The position numbers were made by a program, and so were the translations under genes. 64,000 nucleotides of DNA from Lineolata rhizophorae. Its lineage: Eukaryota > Ascomycota > Dothideomycetes > Lineolatales > Lineolataceae. The notes under the pieces were generated by a model. That model was not told where the DNA came from, made no database searches, and was given only the letters and a program-made list of their open reading frames with translations. Positions 1-11,092 of this stretch are shown here, one piece after another (within the stretch, counting starts at the first letter, position 1; every line of letters starts with the position of its first letter). Location: NCBI GenBank assembly GCA_010093515.1, contig MU001685.1, positions 785,851-849,850 of the forward strand, in the 5' to 3' direction.

Positions 1-926
1 GACCAGAAGCGATTGACGTTCTCCACCCGCTCGGCCAGGAACGCGTTGACCCTGGTCGTGAGGTCGTCGAGCGTGGCGCGCAGCTCGCGCGTCAGCCAGG
101 GCTGGTCGTCGGAATCGTCGCCGCCGCGACCGCCGCGGTGCGCGAACCAGAAGGAAAAGGTAACGTTATCGCAGTCGAGCGTGTCGGCGTTGAAAAAGCG
201 CGGGTAGCCCGTGAGGAAGAGGCGGAAGGGCTCGCGGCTCTCCCTCTCCCTCTCGCCTTGGCATCCGCGCTCCCGCTCCTGCCTCCTCGCCCACTCCGCC
301 CTCGCCACAATCTGATTCATCGCCGCCTCGACGTCGTCCCTCAGCGCCTCGTCCCGCCGCAGCGCCTCGCGCGCGCGCGCCACCTCCTTGCCGCAGTCCC
401 CCGCGTAGCCCGCCCCCGCGACGCGCAGCACGCACGCGTCGAGCACGGGGAAGAAGCCGGCGTCGTTGCCGCCGAGGCTGAGCGTCGCGACGTCCGCGGC
501 GCCGGGGCCGCGCCAGCCGTCGATCTGGCTGCCTGTCCGGTCGCCGCCGTGCTGCAGGACGTCGGGCGCGGTGGCGCCCGTGCAGGCGAGGTTTTGGAAG
601 CGTGGCGGTGGCGGCGGCGGCGGGTCTGGGTCTGGGTTCGGGTCCGTCGGGCTGGCGTCGAGGAGGCCGAGGTGCGCCGCGAGGAGCGACGGGTAGGAAT
701 ATTGTCCGGTGCGGCAGGGATCGTCGGCGGTGACGCCGGTGCCGATGCCGGCGGCGTAGGAGTCGCCGAAGGCGACGTAGCCGCGGACGTGGCGGGGTTG
801 GGGCGGTCCGGCGTGAGTGAGGAGGGGATTCTGGATGAGGATGGATCCGTCGTCGGGGAGTAGGGATTGCTGCTTCGCGTTGGAGTGAAGAGTCAAGGGG
901 GAGGCGGCTAAATAGACGGAAAGGGT
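1..926 (-). CDS. Secreted SGNH/GDSL-type hydrolase (3' end cut by window edge)
   Basis: Reading the minus strand from 926 to 1 gives one uninterrupted frame with no ATG. It shows the block I motif FGDSYAAGIGTG (about 715-780) and the block III motif SLGGNDAGF, the serine/oxyanion elements of the SGNH (GDSL lipase/acylhydrolase) fold. The catalytic Asp-x-x-His block lies beyond the left edge. The first residues (LSVYLAASPLTLHSNA) look like the end of a signal peptide, so the start codon probably sits on a short upstream exon that I could not place. Family members are secreted esterases or lipases acting on acyl or acetyl esters; the substrate cannot be told here. A Pro run and Arg/Glu-rich stretches mark loop insertions. 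The plus-strand open frame over the same bases is a GC-driven shadow. Confidence 0.8.
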
Positions 927-2075
927 CTAGGCATTAGTCTGGAATCAAGACGGACACTATTGGCTCTGCACTGATTGACTTGAGAAGTAGTTTTTGAGTG
1001 TACGCGCTGAATGAGAGTTGCGTACTTTGATCAGTTGAACTCCACAGGAGCGCGGTTAAAATGAGTCTACTTGAAGTTAGCTGTTGTACGCACTGGCGAA
1101 ACGACGGATTTAGGGTAAGAAGTCGGGACTTCATTAAAATCAAAGCTTGCAGATTGTTCTGTACTGTTCATTTCTCTCAAGTATAGTAGGAAACAGAAAT
1201 GAAGAAACGACAAAACTTACAGCTCGACGCCTTTCATCCCGAATGTTCTACGTAACCTCATGCTCATCCGCAAAGATATCAAAGATTAGTAACAGTTAAC
1301 AGTGAGGGTATCAGTTGCCGGAAACAACGATAGCGGCCTAGGCACGTCTGGGCATCAGCGCCTCAGTGCGCCATTTAAGAACCGAGCTTCCGCATACGAT
1401 GGTAGACAAGCCTGAGATACATCACACTGTTTTTAATTTAAGGCAAGAAAATTAGTTAGGACGTTCAAAGTTGAAGAAATGGGAAGTGTTTGAGCGCTCG
1501 CAGGCGCCGGCTGAGGTTATCGTCGGAGGCACCCTCTTCAGGACCCGACGAGGACGAATAATGTCAAGCGAACGGAGCACGCGCATCGAGCGCTCGCTCA
1601 CTCCGGCACTGCTTGCGAGGTCACGCCGCACAACGCACGCGGATGCGCGTTGGCACGTGATGCTCTCTTGAAACACTTCTGTTTTTTCTTGTCGTCCGTA
1701 GACCCAACACCACTTGTGTCTTCTCTCATCCGACGCTGGCGCGCTTAATAGCACCGTATTCTCCCATCAGGTTCACAGAGCAGAGCAAACCTATCTCAGT
1801 TTACTTCAGCGGAGCAACGTCTTCCACCAAAATCTCATTCGCAAGCCTTGCCAACTCCAAAGTCATCAATTAAGTATTACGATTAAGGAATGATGTAGTA
1901 GGACCCAACCGAGCGGGATCCAATGCAATGAAAAATGACTTCACACAGCCCACCAAAAAAAAAAAAAAGGCAAATCAACAATGTTTGCTCATGAGTTCCT
2001 TTTATGCCCTCTTCCCCCCCTTCCGCATGCGCTCTCGCTTCCAAAGGCTCAAACCTGACTCTGCAGTGTGTCCTT
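927..2075. other. Intergenic region
   Basis: AT-richer spacer between the SGNH hydrolase and the small secreted protein. Only short incoherent open frames occur on either strand. An A13 run lies near 1956-1968, on the 3' side of the next minus-strand gene. Nothing else is supported. Confidence 0.6.
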
Positions 2076-2675
2076 TTACGGAAACTCTCTCGTCACATTG
2101 ACAGCTACGCACGACGGGTTCTGGGGTTCGGCCACGCCCAAGGTCCACGCGAGCGTGCGGTACCGGTAAGCCACGTACAAGATATCGCAGACGAGCCAGC
2201 GGTAGAACGGACGGGACTCGGACGCGTTGGCCGGCACGACGGTGTCATCAATGTACCCCGGAATATACATCTTGTCGTCGCGGTCGAAGCCGACGGGCTG
2301 GCCGCCGCTCCGCGGCGGCTGCAGCAGCGGCAGCGCCACGTTGGACGTCGGCGACGTGTACAGCGTCAGGGGCTCCGAGAGGTTGAAGTTTGCGCCGCGC
2401 AGCACCCAGGTGAGGTAGCCGTTGTCGGCCGCGTCGGCCGCCGAGTAGTTGAAGCGGAAGATAGGCGCGTCGTCGTAGGTGGGCGCGACGGGCACGACGC
2501 AGAGGGCCTCGATGGCGGCGCCCGCGTGGCAGGGCCGCAAGTAGGAGCCCGACAGAGTCGCGTTGTCCGCCGAGTGCACCATCAGGTTGAATCGCTCCGT
2601 CTGGTCGAGCCACTGCGCTGTCGAGGTGGCGGCCCCCACGAGGAGCAGGGCGCCGGTTGCAAACACGGAGCGCAT
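2076..2675 (-). CDS. Small secreted protein, DUF7907-like
   Basis: Single-exon frame of 199 residues. It begins with a clear signal peptide (MRSVFATGALLLVGAATSTA, cleavage expected before QWLDQ), followed by a compact domain with the order SxxFNLMVHS, a Cys-containing segment, FRFNYS and TWVLRG. Cys residues near positions 49, 59, 163 and 188 could form two disulfides, and several N-x-S/T sites suggest glycosylation. The 'Q-x-x-x-F-x-L' start after the signal peptide and the LSG-LRPCHAGAA layout recall the fungal DUF7907 secreted family, which has no established biochemical role. The family name is recollection, not a search result. It lies in the same orientation as the neighbouring secreted hydrolases. 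Confidence 0.75.
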   Translation of the reverse strand: MRSVFATGALLLVGAATSTAQWLDQTERFNLMVHSADNATLSGSYLRPCHAGAAIEALCVVPVAPTYDDAPIFRFNYSAADAADNGYLTWVLRGANFNLSEPLTLYTSPTSNVALPLLQPPRSGGQPVGFDRDDKMYIPGYIDDTVVPANASESRPFYRWLVCDILYVAYRYRTLAWTLGVAEPQNPSCVAVNVTREFP

Positions 2676-3606
2676 TTTCCGTCGGATTGTGAGGAAAGGA
2701 ACGGAGGAAGAAATCTCGAATGGAGGATGACGATTTGACGGTCGTAGATTGGGTTCAAAGCTCTAGGTTAAGCCGGCGGCGGCCCTGCGCGGTCTTTTTG
2801 TAGGTCCATCAAGGTCACATAGGTAGGCGTGTGTAGGGAGATGGAACTCGAGTTCTGGCACCGAAACGGGCGGACTCACGATGTCATACATCACCTTGGC
2901 ACAAGGCTATCCGAGATCACCTACCCCGACATTGAGGGGCCGTGAGGGGAAAGAAGGGACCTGTTACGTATGGCGGTCTCCGCTTCTGGGCAAGCAGCAA
3001 CTTGCTGGCGGCGGGGCCCGGGGATGGCGAGCTTGCGTCCGTGGACGGGTCAAGCGAAGACCCGGGGCACTCTGCACCATGGTGGACCTGTGCGGCGGTC
3101 GGAAGCCGCGGCAAGCCGTGGCGGTCGGTGTCCTCAGGTGACGGAGGTGACAAGAGCTCTTTTCGTGAAAGCTGCCAGCATTCTTGAAAACACGAGTGCT
3201 AGTGTTCCCGGATTGCTCCCGGTCGGTCAGGCCCGCCGCTCGTAAATGCACGCATGGCTCGAGAATGACATTGAGCCCCTCGATTCGGCGCCTGCGGCCA
3301 GCGGGAGGGAGTGAGGAAGGGGAAAGGGAACGGAGAGGCAGCGAGAGATATCGGAGGGTCCACGTCGTAGTGGCGGTGACATCATCCGTACAATTTAGGT
3401 TGCAAGACGCGCCGTCTGGCTCGCTCGCTTACTAGGGCCCGCGGCTCCAGAGACCGCATTCCTTCCCTGGAAATATTCAATACAACCTTCCGCTATACTA
3501 CCGTAGTACGTACGTATATAATCCCTGTTTGGCGCACACCATCCTGCACGTAGCTTCCCGCCACCGCGCCTGCCCGGACGCACCATCCATCCATCCCTCC
3601 ATCCAG
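2676..3606. other. Intergenic region
   Basis: Promoter side of the small secreted protein plus the 3' flank of the GH43 gene. Open frames on both strands overlap one another and show no domain or splice logic. No RNA gene or repeat was recognised. Confidence 0.6.
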
Positions 3607-6134
3607 CTACGGATTCGTCCTGACCTGCTGCAGGTCCGTGTACGTCCACCGCGAAAAGTACGCCTCGGTCGCGCCTGCGCCCTCGCCGCCGTTGCTCGTC
3701 GCGTACACCCCGAGAATCACGCCCGTGAAGCCCCAGCTCACAATCGACGCCGGCGCGTACGCCACCGTAATCGACTCCCGCTCCCGCTCCCGCTCCCGCT
3801 CCCGCTCCCCGTCGGCCGCCGGCCAGGCCGAGAAGGCGTAGTGCGTGGCGTTGACGGCCCGGATCTCCATGGTGATCTTGCCCTCGCGCCACCCGGCTGG
3901 AACCGGCATCACGACGTCCGCGGGCACGGGGTCGTAGCTGATGGCCCGGAAGCGGAAGTGTGGCGCGAGCGCGGGCGCGCCGTCCTCTTCCGCCGCCGCC
4001 GTCGCCGATGGGAGCATCACGATGCCGCAGTCCGCATGGTGGTTCTGCGAGGGCGGGCGCCCCGTTTAGCTGAAACCCGGCTGGAGAAGGGACGGTGAAA
4101 GTGGGTGTGCGTTCGCATGCGTACCTGGGTCAGAAAGACGCTCACGCCGGCCTCCTCCTCCTCGGCCAAGGGCGCAAACTCGACGTCGACCCGGAAGCTG
4201 AACAGCGTGTGGCTCTGCCGCCGGCCGACGAAGGTCTGGCCTTCGGGGCCGGCGTAGTTTCCGTCGTAGGCCGTCAGGTTGAGGCTGGACGGCTTCAGGC
4301 GGAGGGAGTACGGGTCCCCGGGCGGCGACACCGCGTACGAGTCCTCGATTGGGTAGCGCCAGTAGAGAAAGTGCGCGGGCATCGGCGAGCCTGGCGCGAA
4401 GTCGATGTCGTCCCCAGCAGCGACAAACGGTCTGGCGCTTGATCGTTAGCATTGAGTCGTCGTTCCGGCGAGGAAAGGGCCGTCGCGGCAGAATCGAGCT
4501 CCTTGGATTGCATACCCGTCGCCGGGGAGGTCCAACGTCGTGGGCGGCATCGACCAACCGTTCATCGCCCCACTGATGTTTGCCCAAACGGGCCACTCGC
4601 CTTCTTTCCAGGACACCGGAGCTAGCACGGTCTCCCGCCCCATAGGGTAAGTGTGGTACTCGGGACCTGACCGTGTCGAGAGTGCGACCCCCCACCAGTT
4701 CCCTGCCGCATCCTGGAAGAGATCTGCATGGCCGACCGTTTGAACTTTCGTTGAGAGGTGGTAACAAGGTTAGTGCTAACGTTGCAATGCGCCGGGGAAC
4801 TTCATATGATGACTTACAGTATGCGCTTGTATTTGCATTGGTAACGATGGGATTGTTTGGGTTCGGCTCAAAGGGGCCGTCGACATTCTTGGACCTGGCA
4901 ATGGTTTCCATGTGGTTCACATCGGTCCCGCCTGGTCGGTCAGCAAACGTGGTCAACTCATAGCGGTGGATCTACTACACACCTTCTGCCACCATCAAAT
5001 AGTACCAGCCATCTTTGTGGTAAATATGGGGTCCTTCCGGTGCCTGTCTGAATCAGAAGAACATTCAAAAATCGACTCGTGAAATCCTCACCAGTCCGCC
5101 TGTTCCGTTCCAGATTCTAACGAATGGACCGCCAAGTTCTCCGGTGTCGAGATCGATTGTTGTTTGGTGTATTCCCGGGCTGATGATCAAACCGTGAGAC
5201 GTTGTCTTATTTTGGAAAGCTGTACTGGTCCTAACCTAACTTGCCACGCATGTCCTCCGGTAACGTAGACCTTTCCATCCTCGTGCCAGAATGGCGATGG
5301 GTCGTATCCCACAAAGTCAAAGTGGACCGCCTCGGTCCAGGCGGAGGGATCGTACAAATCGGCAGTTTTGAATATTATCTGAAAGAGGTGTGTAAGAGCG
5401 AGACGTTTTACTGTTGCAATCTTGATTCCTCTTACATTTTCCCAGCGCAGTGGATCCTCTTGAGGATTCTTGTCGTGCACCAAAGTTGTCAAAACATAAA
5501 AAATTCCCTCGTGGTATCTTAGTGCTGTTGTGTTCTCTATTAGCTAATGGAGAAATTCTTCGAGGGCTGAGATTCAGACCTGGGGCCCAGAGGCCGCTCG
5601 TTGAGCCATTTGTGATTGCCAAATCCGGCAATTGCTCCCGCCTATTTAAGGCGTTGCCTGCCACGTTTTAGTTCACATGCGCGCGCCAATCTTCCAAAAG
5701 CACCGTTTCGGAAGGGCGCTAAACCCCTGACAATCAACATGCGCCGCTCTGAAACAGAGCTGCAGCTGCGCAATATCCAGCATTACACATATCACCCCCG
5801 CACATTTCGCAGGCGATCTTCGTTTTCAATATCCAGGAATGGTGGGGAGGAATCTGGATGTGGTTGTCGACTTACTAACGAGTTTCCAGTTCCGGAGGTC
5901 CTTGCTTGCATGGATGGGGATTCCCGGGAACGCGTTGAAGCTCGACGAGGCGCAGAAGAAGGTGTCGTCCAGCTCCGGCACGAAGATGCAACTCGGGTCC
6001 GGGTAGAAACCTGGGAGTATCGGGTTCATGAAGGTGGTGTTTTGGCCCCCGCCGTAGGGCGCGGCAGTGGCTTGACTTTGCAGCCAGGACAGCAGGAGGA
6101 TGGAACATACGGGAAAAGTGGCCGGTAGCATCAT
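3607..6134 (-). CDS. Secreted GH43 glycosidase (beta-xylosidase / alpha-L-arabinofuranosidase type)
   Basis: Ten exons on the minus strand: 6134-5876, 5657-5580, 5524-5436, 5378-5236, 5179-5092, 5043-4983, 4931-4818, 4744-4516, 4431-4125 and 4044-3607. They total 602 codons and all phases close. The protein starts with two Met codons and a signal peptide (LPATFPVCSILLLSWLQ...). The catalytic five-bladed propeller follows: NPILPGFYPDPS carries the Asp base, GYDPSPFW the pKa-tuning Asp, and APEGPHIY the Glu acid. LPDLAITNGSTSGLWAP and GHADLFQD are further GH43 hallmarks. The C-terminal half (from about residue 350) is the beta-sandwich seen in GH43 enzymes carrying a DUF1349-like module. It would release xylose or arabinose from hemicellulose outside the cell. 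An Arg/Glu repeat in the last exon comes from a CTCCCG hexamer array. Substrate choice within GH43 is not decided. Confidence 0.9.
3775..3810. repeat. CTCCCG hexanucleotide repeat inside the GH43 gene
   Basis: Five perfect CTCCCG copies and one imperfect copy. Read on the minus strand they code alternating Glu-Arg within the last GH43 exon. Confidence 0.9.
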
Positions 6135-6844
6135 CGTGATCGCTCCAAGAGTGTCTGGCCAGGTACGGAAATCGTGACTTCGCACTCACACACTCCAAGG
6201 ATCGATTTGCAGGCTGCAGCTTTTTATTTTTTGTAGGCCCCCCTCGAAGGGAAAAAAGCCCTAACCCCACCGCAAGCCATTATAAAATTAGCAGCCGCTT
6301 CTTGGGACTTTACTAAATGCTTTCATTATGACCTCTTGGGGCGCAATTGTGCGTAAGTTGCCCGCGCGTGCGAGAATACCCACCGGATAAATACCCCGTA
6401 TTCGCGCGGGAACTGTCGAAATACTCCGTTGCGCGCAGACTCCCTCGGCCCAACAAACTGAGCAGGGCTTGTGCTAGGTCGGCCCCGCACGGTGCCTCCT
6501 CAGGTACTAACTAATCCTGAGTTTTCAGACCAGGCGACGGTCTCGGCGTGGACAATTCCCCTAACTGTACTAGTGGTCTCTTTAATAGGCGCCTTTTTTT
6601 TTCTCTGATTCCGGCAAAATGTTTACGGCGGTTGGTGAATCGTACGGTTTGCCTGGTGTCTGGTCGAATATGATATCCGAGGACTCCGGCCGCATTTTCC
6701 AGACTGGTGATTTGCATCTTAAAGATAGGGATAGAGAGAAAAAAAAAAGGGAGTCGGCCTATACTGTTACCGCTTATTTCTTGTATTAAAATATATCTAC
6801 TTAGAAGTTACAACTGTCATTAAGCTAGGTATGACCCCATCCAT
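6135..6844. other. Intergenic region
   Basis: Promoter side of the GH43 gene and 3' flank of the GH5 endoglucanase. No coding pattern or RNA gene is visible. A/T runs occur near 6595-6602 and 6740-6748. Confidence 0.6.
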
Positions 6845-8244
6845 CTACGAAGAAAACTTGCCCGCGACGCATTGCGTCATGAGCGGCGCATCCTCCCATG
6901 AGTCGCCGTTCTGGACCGGCGTCTCCACGAGTTCGTACTCCTGGTCGAAGCCGCCCGCCGACCAGCCCGTCCACCCGAGGTACACGTCCGAGTTGTCGCT
7001 GAAGGGCAGAAGTTAGAAACTCAGTGTCCAACAAGCTCGGAGAAGTCTGCTTAAGACGCGGGGTGGTTTTGCGGGGGGCGTAAACTCACTTGAGGAAGTC
7101 GAGCTGCTCGCACATGTACTGCAGGCAGCTGTCCGTGTTGCCGCCGCCGCTCTCGGACAGGAAGGCCATGCGGCTGTTCTCGCGCAGCCAGTCTGCCAGC
7201 GGGCTGAAGGCTTCGTCGATGTTATTTGTCACGCAATCTGAACGGTATCGTCAGTCTGATATTAGTGCTTGACGAGGCCTATGTATCTTACCTGTGTGCG
7301 TGCCGGAATTGTCCTCGTCTGGAGAAGCCGTTAGTATTTGCTGTTCATGTGGAGTTCTCGTTGGGAGGTTTCGTACCGAGATACTTGTGGACGTCAAAGA
7401 TAAGTCCGTCCGTCGAGCCGTCCGGATTCGTGACTTGCATCAGCGCCGCTAGATTTGACAGCGTCAGCTACGCGTAAGTAGACATCTTTCAGCATTTTCT
7501 CACCTCCGGAGCCGTTGTCGACAAAGTTCGCAGCCGACGTAAAGTCGTTCCCCGGCAGCAGGATCATCTGCGAGGTCGCGCCCGCCTCGCGGATCGCCGT
7601 GACGACCTTCTGCACGGTTTCGGCCCACGTCTCGATGTCCGGGATGTCGTGCGGTTCGTTCATGACGCCGAAGACCACCTTGCCCTCGTCGGCGTACTTC
7701 TCGGCCAGCTGGGACCACAAGCTGACGAGGTCGTCGTCTTCCGGGCCGCCCTGCCCGACGATGCCGCCGTCCCAGCGCGCGTAGTTGTGGATGTCGATGA
7801 TGCACAGCTCGCTGCCGCTGTCGAGGCAGCCCTGCACCAGCGCGTCGTAGCTCGCCGCGTTGGTGTCGTCGAGCTGGCCCCCCAGCTGGTCGTTGACCAG
7901 GAACTGCCACCCAACCGGCAGCCGGAAGACGTTCAGGCCGAGATCCTGCACGAAGTGGTCCATCTGCTCGACGCCGTTGCCGTCGGACGCAATGTCGAAC
8001 GTGTCCGTGAGGTCGCAGGCGCCTTCGATCACGCAACCGAAGTCGAAGCCTGCAATGTTGACGCCGCCATACTGCACTTTGCCGGCCGATGAAGACCCAT
8101 TTGGAGGCGCCAAAGAGGAGTGTAGGGATCCTGGCAGGGGTTTAGCTCTATGCAGCGTATGGAAAAAGGAAAAGACATACGGCGAACATGGGAAGGTCTA
8201 GCCGCGGAACCAGCGGCCAATGCGAAGATAATGAGGCTCTTCAT
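6845..8244 (-). CDS. Secreted GH5 endo-beta-1,4-glucanase (subfamily 5 type)
   Basis: Six exons on the minus strand: 8244-8181, 8130-7504, 7448-7377, 7318-7292, 7237-7090 and 6998-6845. They give 364 codons, including a 27-base micro-exon. The start ATG opens a signal peptide (MKSLIIFALAAGSAARP). Family marks in order: YGGVNIAGFDFGC near the mature N-terminus, FRLPVGWQFLV, IDIHNYARWDG, VMNEPHD (acid/base Glu), FDVHKYLDEDNSGTH and AFLSESGGG (nucleophile Glu). These match fungal GH5_5 cellulases (EG II type), which cut internal beta-1,4 bonds in cellulose. No cellulose-binding CBM1 or Ser/Thr linker is present, so it is a catalytic-domain-only form. It lies head-to-tail with the GH43 gene. Confidence 0.93.
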
Positions 8245-9517
8245 GGTGCTTGAATTGATGCCGCAAACTGAGCAAAGCTAAAGGAGTCTGGCGCCGTGCA
8301 GGAAACAGTCAACGTGGCCTGGCATTGGCAGCTCTTTAAATATTTCTGGGCGCTGGCGGATAAGGCCATGGCAGGTACCGGACGCATCAACTGCGTGTTG
8401 GAAAATGAAGAGCTGTGGAGACATTTGTTCTGCGCACGTTTATCGTGGGCGTGTTCCGTTTCCCAGGGTTGTGGGTGGCCCTCAGATATATTAATTCGAA
8501 CGGCTGAGTGGCTGACTTGTGATTTGGGTCATCACGTCACAAGATCTCAAGTTGCCGATATCCTGGAAAGCGCTTGTGTAATGTTATTGACGTCGTTTTC
8601 CGTAGTTAAATAAGTTCCCTGCCTTTAAATTAGAATAAATATGGGCAGTATTTGGTGCTATTGGCATATAAGACTCTATGCGGCTATACAATACCTTTGC
8701 AAGGCCTCCCGCCGAGTGGGCATAAATGTTGTTTCGCGTTGATTTGTAACAAACCCAGATTGGCTGCGAACGATTGGGTGACGTGGCTGAGTTCATGCTC
8801 AAAGTCGCATGAAAAGCACTGGCGAGGCCCACAAAACCGCTCTTTCTGAAATATTGCTAGGATGTCCGACAGGGCTAGCTAATCGAGTGACGACGTTCTT
8901 GAAGACGATCCCCGGATCTTGGCTTTAGCCTGCTTGCATGAGCTTGTCATGGTCAAGCTCTGCGCACCGTCGTCTCACATCGACAAGGGTCCAACGCCAC
9001 GGTCGATTCGTGGTCAATGCATGAAAGCCCAAGCCCCGGATAAACATGCTCGACGGTCAGTTTGCGTATTTCTCAACGAAGTCCAAGGGCCGTTTGTTCG
9101 AAATGCCTGAACAAACACACGAAGCGCGTTCTTAAGGTCGGAGCTACATCTCTGCCCGTCTTGAAAGCGATTAATGGCGGTTGAGGTATGATGAATGTAG
9201 TGAGATATAAGCCAATGTCGAACAGACCTGAAATAATCCGATGGCTAGATTGGACATGATTTGAGTTGCATGACTGAGCGCTTTGAGAAATATGTAACTG
9301 TCATCGATAAAATGTCCCTTCACATCCTGAACATTGGGTGCTAAGTTTGGCAAGAAATGGGAATTTATGGATTGAATTGGACTATAAGAAAAGCAACTAG
9401 AAGGCCTACACTATCGCAGATCCGGCTGGCAATATGCATACATCCAACGCTGATGAGGGAGAATACGGCACCACAATGCTCAAAAAAGAAAAAAGGAAGA
9501 AAAGAAAAGGATACAAC
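8245..9517. other. Intergenic region
   Basis: AT-richer spacer holding the endoglucanase promoter and the 3' flank of the DUF1295 gene. Short open frames on both strands lack coherent composition. An A-rich run lies near 9481-9506. Confidence 0.6.
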
Positions 9518-10793
9518 TTATTCATCCCTCTGATTTTGGGCACGGCTAGTACCACTCTGCTGGAGTTTATCTTCCATCCCAGGCGGCGCTCCTAGTAGAT
9601 TGGGTATGAACTTATTTACTAGCTTCTGGTATGTCTTGTACTCTGGGTATTTCTTGGCCGAAATGGACTCGGTGAGCCAGGTGGAACCCTGGAACAATAG
9701 GACGTACGATATAGCGCCTACGAGAGTCCAGTTCCAATAAACGTCGGTTATGAAGCAGCTCCATTGGTAGACGAGGATCCAGATCGCTTGTTCGGCGGCG
9801 AAGTTGGGGTGACGACATAAGGACCACAGCCCGGTGACAACGAAGCCTCTATCAAGGTCTTCCTGCGTGTACTTGGGAGGCACCTTTGCTGTCCCTTGAT
9901 ATACTTTCTTCGCCTGCTGGTATTCTGCATCGCGGGCCGATTAGCCAAGCGTCCACACTTCCTTGAGTTGCATCGCACATACTCCATTGTTGCTCGTCCG
10001 CAAACCATTCCGCGAGAACAAGTCCCATTAGGGTGCGAACAAATATGAGGTCTGGCGTGTTCATTTCCGGGGATATTCGGGAGGCGAGCATGAGTACATA
10101 GGCGGGGCTGGTGATTGCGAAGAGTAGGAGCTGCGGAACGAGGCCTTGCGTTAGCGGCAGAGGAATAGTTTAGGAATCCAAGCAAAAAAAATCAAAAAAA
10201 ATCTTACGCTTTGGATGAAACTAATGAACACGAGGTTGAAGAGGAAGAGCAGCGGGCCGTTGAGATGCTCCCTCAACACTGCCCATCTGTAGTCTTCAGA
10301 GCCGATTTGGTACCCGCCTTTTCGCCAGTAATTGTAGGTCAACCGAACCTATCAAGGAATCGTCAGCATTGTATGGTAATCGAGAATCAAACCGAGATAT
10401 CTCGGGACGTACTCCCCAGACGCAGCTAAAAGCTAGCAAGTTATCAAGCCTCTGCGTCGGCAGTCCGGACATGTGCGCCCAAAGGCAGTAATGCCCTAAG
10501 TATACAGGGGGTAGAAGGCTCCATGCTCGATCGACTTGCGAATAGTTTCGGTTAAGTTCGGACAGTAGTAAAAAGAGCGGCGCTAGAGCAAGGGCGAAGG
10601 CAAGTGCCGTGATAACGGGATTCACCGAGAGGTAGAGCGTCTTCAGGCCGTCGAGGTCGGTGTATGAGACGGCGATGAGCTGCGGCAGGGCCTTAAGCTG
10701 TGGAAGATATGGGAGGACGGTGCGAGTGAAGCTGGTACAGTCTCTCAGCGTCTTGAGGTGTGGAATAACCACGCCGATCGCAGGGACAACCAT
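9518..10793 (-). CDS. DUF1295 multi-pass membrane protein (steroid 5-alpha-reductase-like fold)
   Basis: Four exons on the minus strand (10793-10413, 10348-10208, 10130-9983, 9924-9518) total 359 codons with closed phases. The protein has about six hydrophobic spans, for example LALAPLFLLL, FNLVFISFI, LLLFAITSPAYVLML and WNWTLVGAISYVLLFQ. The conserved core reads LTYNYWRKGGY, then GLWSLCRHPNFAAEQ and finally AKKYPEYKTYQ. This order (R-x-x-Y-N-x-W; SRHPNFxxE-like; KYPxYxxYQ) is typical of DUF1295, related to 3-oxo-5-alpha-steroid 4-dehydrogenases and isoprenylcysteine methyltransferases. An ER-membrane NADPH-dependent reductase role is inferred from the family; the substrate is unknown. It is divergent from topoisomerase III with about 300 bases between the two starts. 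Confidence 0.85.
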
Positions 10794-11092
10794 GTTGGCG
10801 ATGTTGTCTCGAGGACGTTGTCTCCGGCTTGGGGCTTTTCAACGAGCAGATGAAGTCATGGACAGCGGTCTAGAGAGAGAGCCAATTGGAGCGGCGCGGA
10901 CAGGGAGAACGGCTGATCGACGGCGCCTCTTCCCACCGGGCGGATGGCTGTGGTGGCGCAGGGTGGGACAGGCTTGCACATGATCTCGCATCTTGCCAAG
11001 ACGCGACGCGTTGGGCAACCTACCGGCAGGTGCCTAATGTCGAAAATCCCGCCAACCTCGCACCGGCCCGCCTTCGCCATTTTTACAAAGGC

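Noticed and set aside
138-863. 241-codon plus-strand frame
   Set aside because: Complement of the SGNH hydrolase. The opposite strand carries GDS and GGND motifs; this frame is Ala/Arg/Val-rich with no domain.
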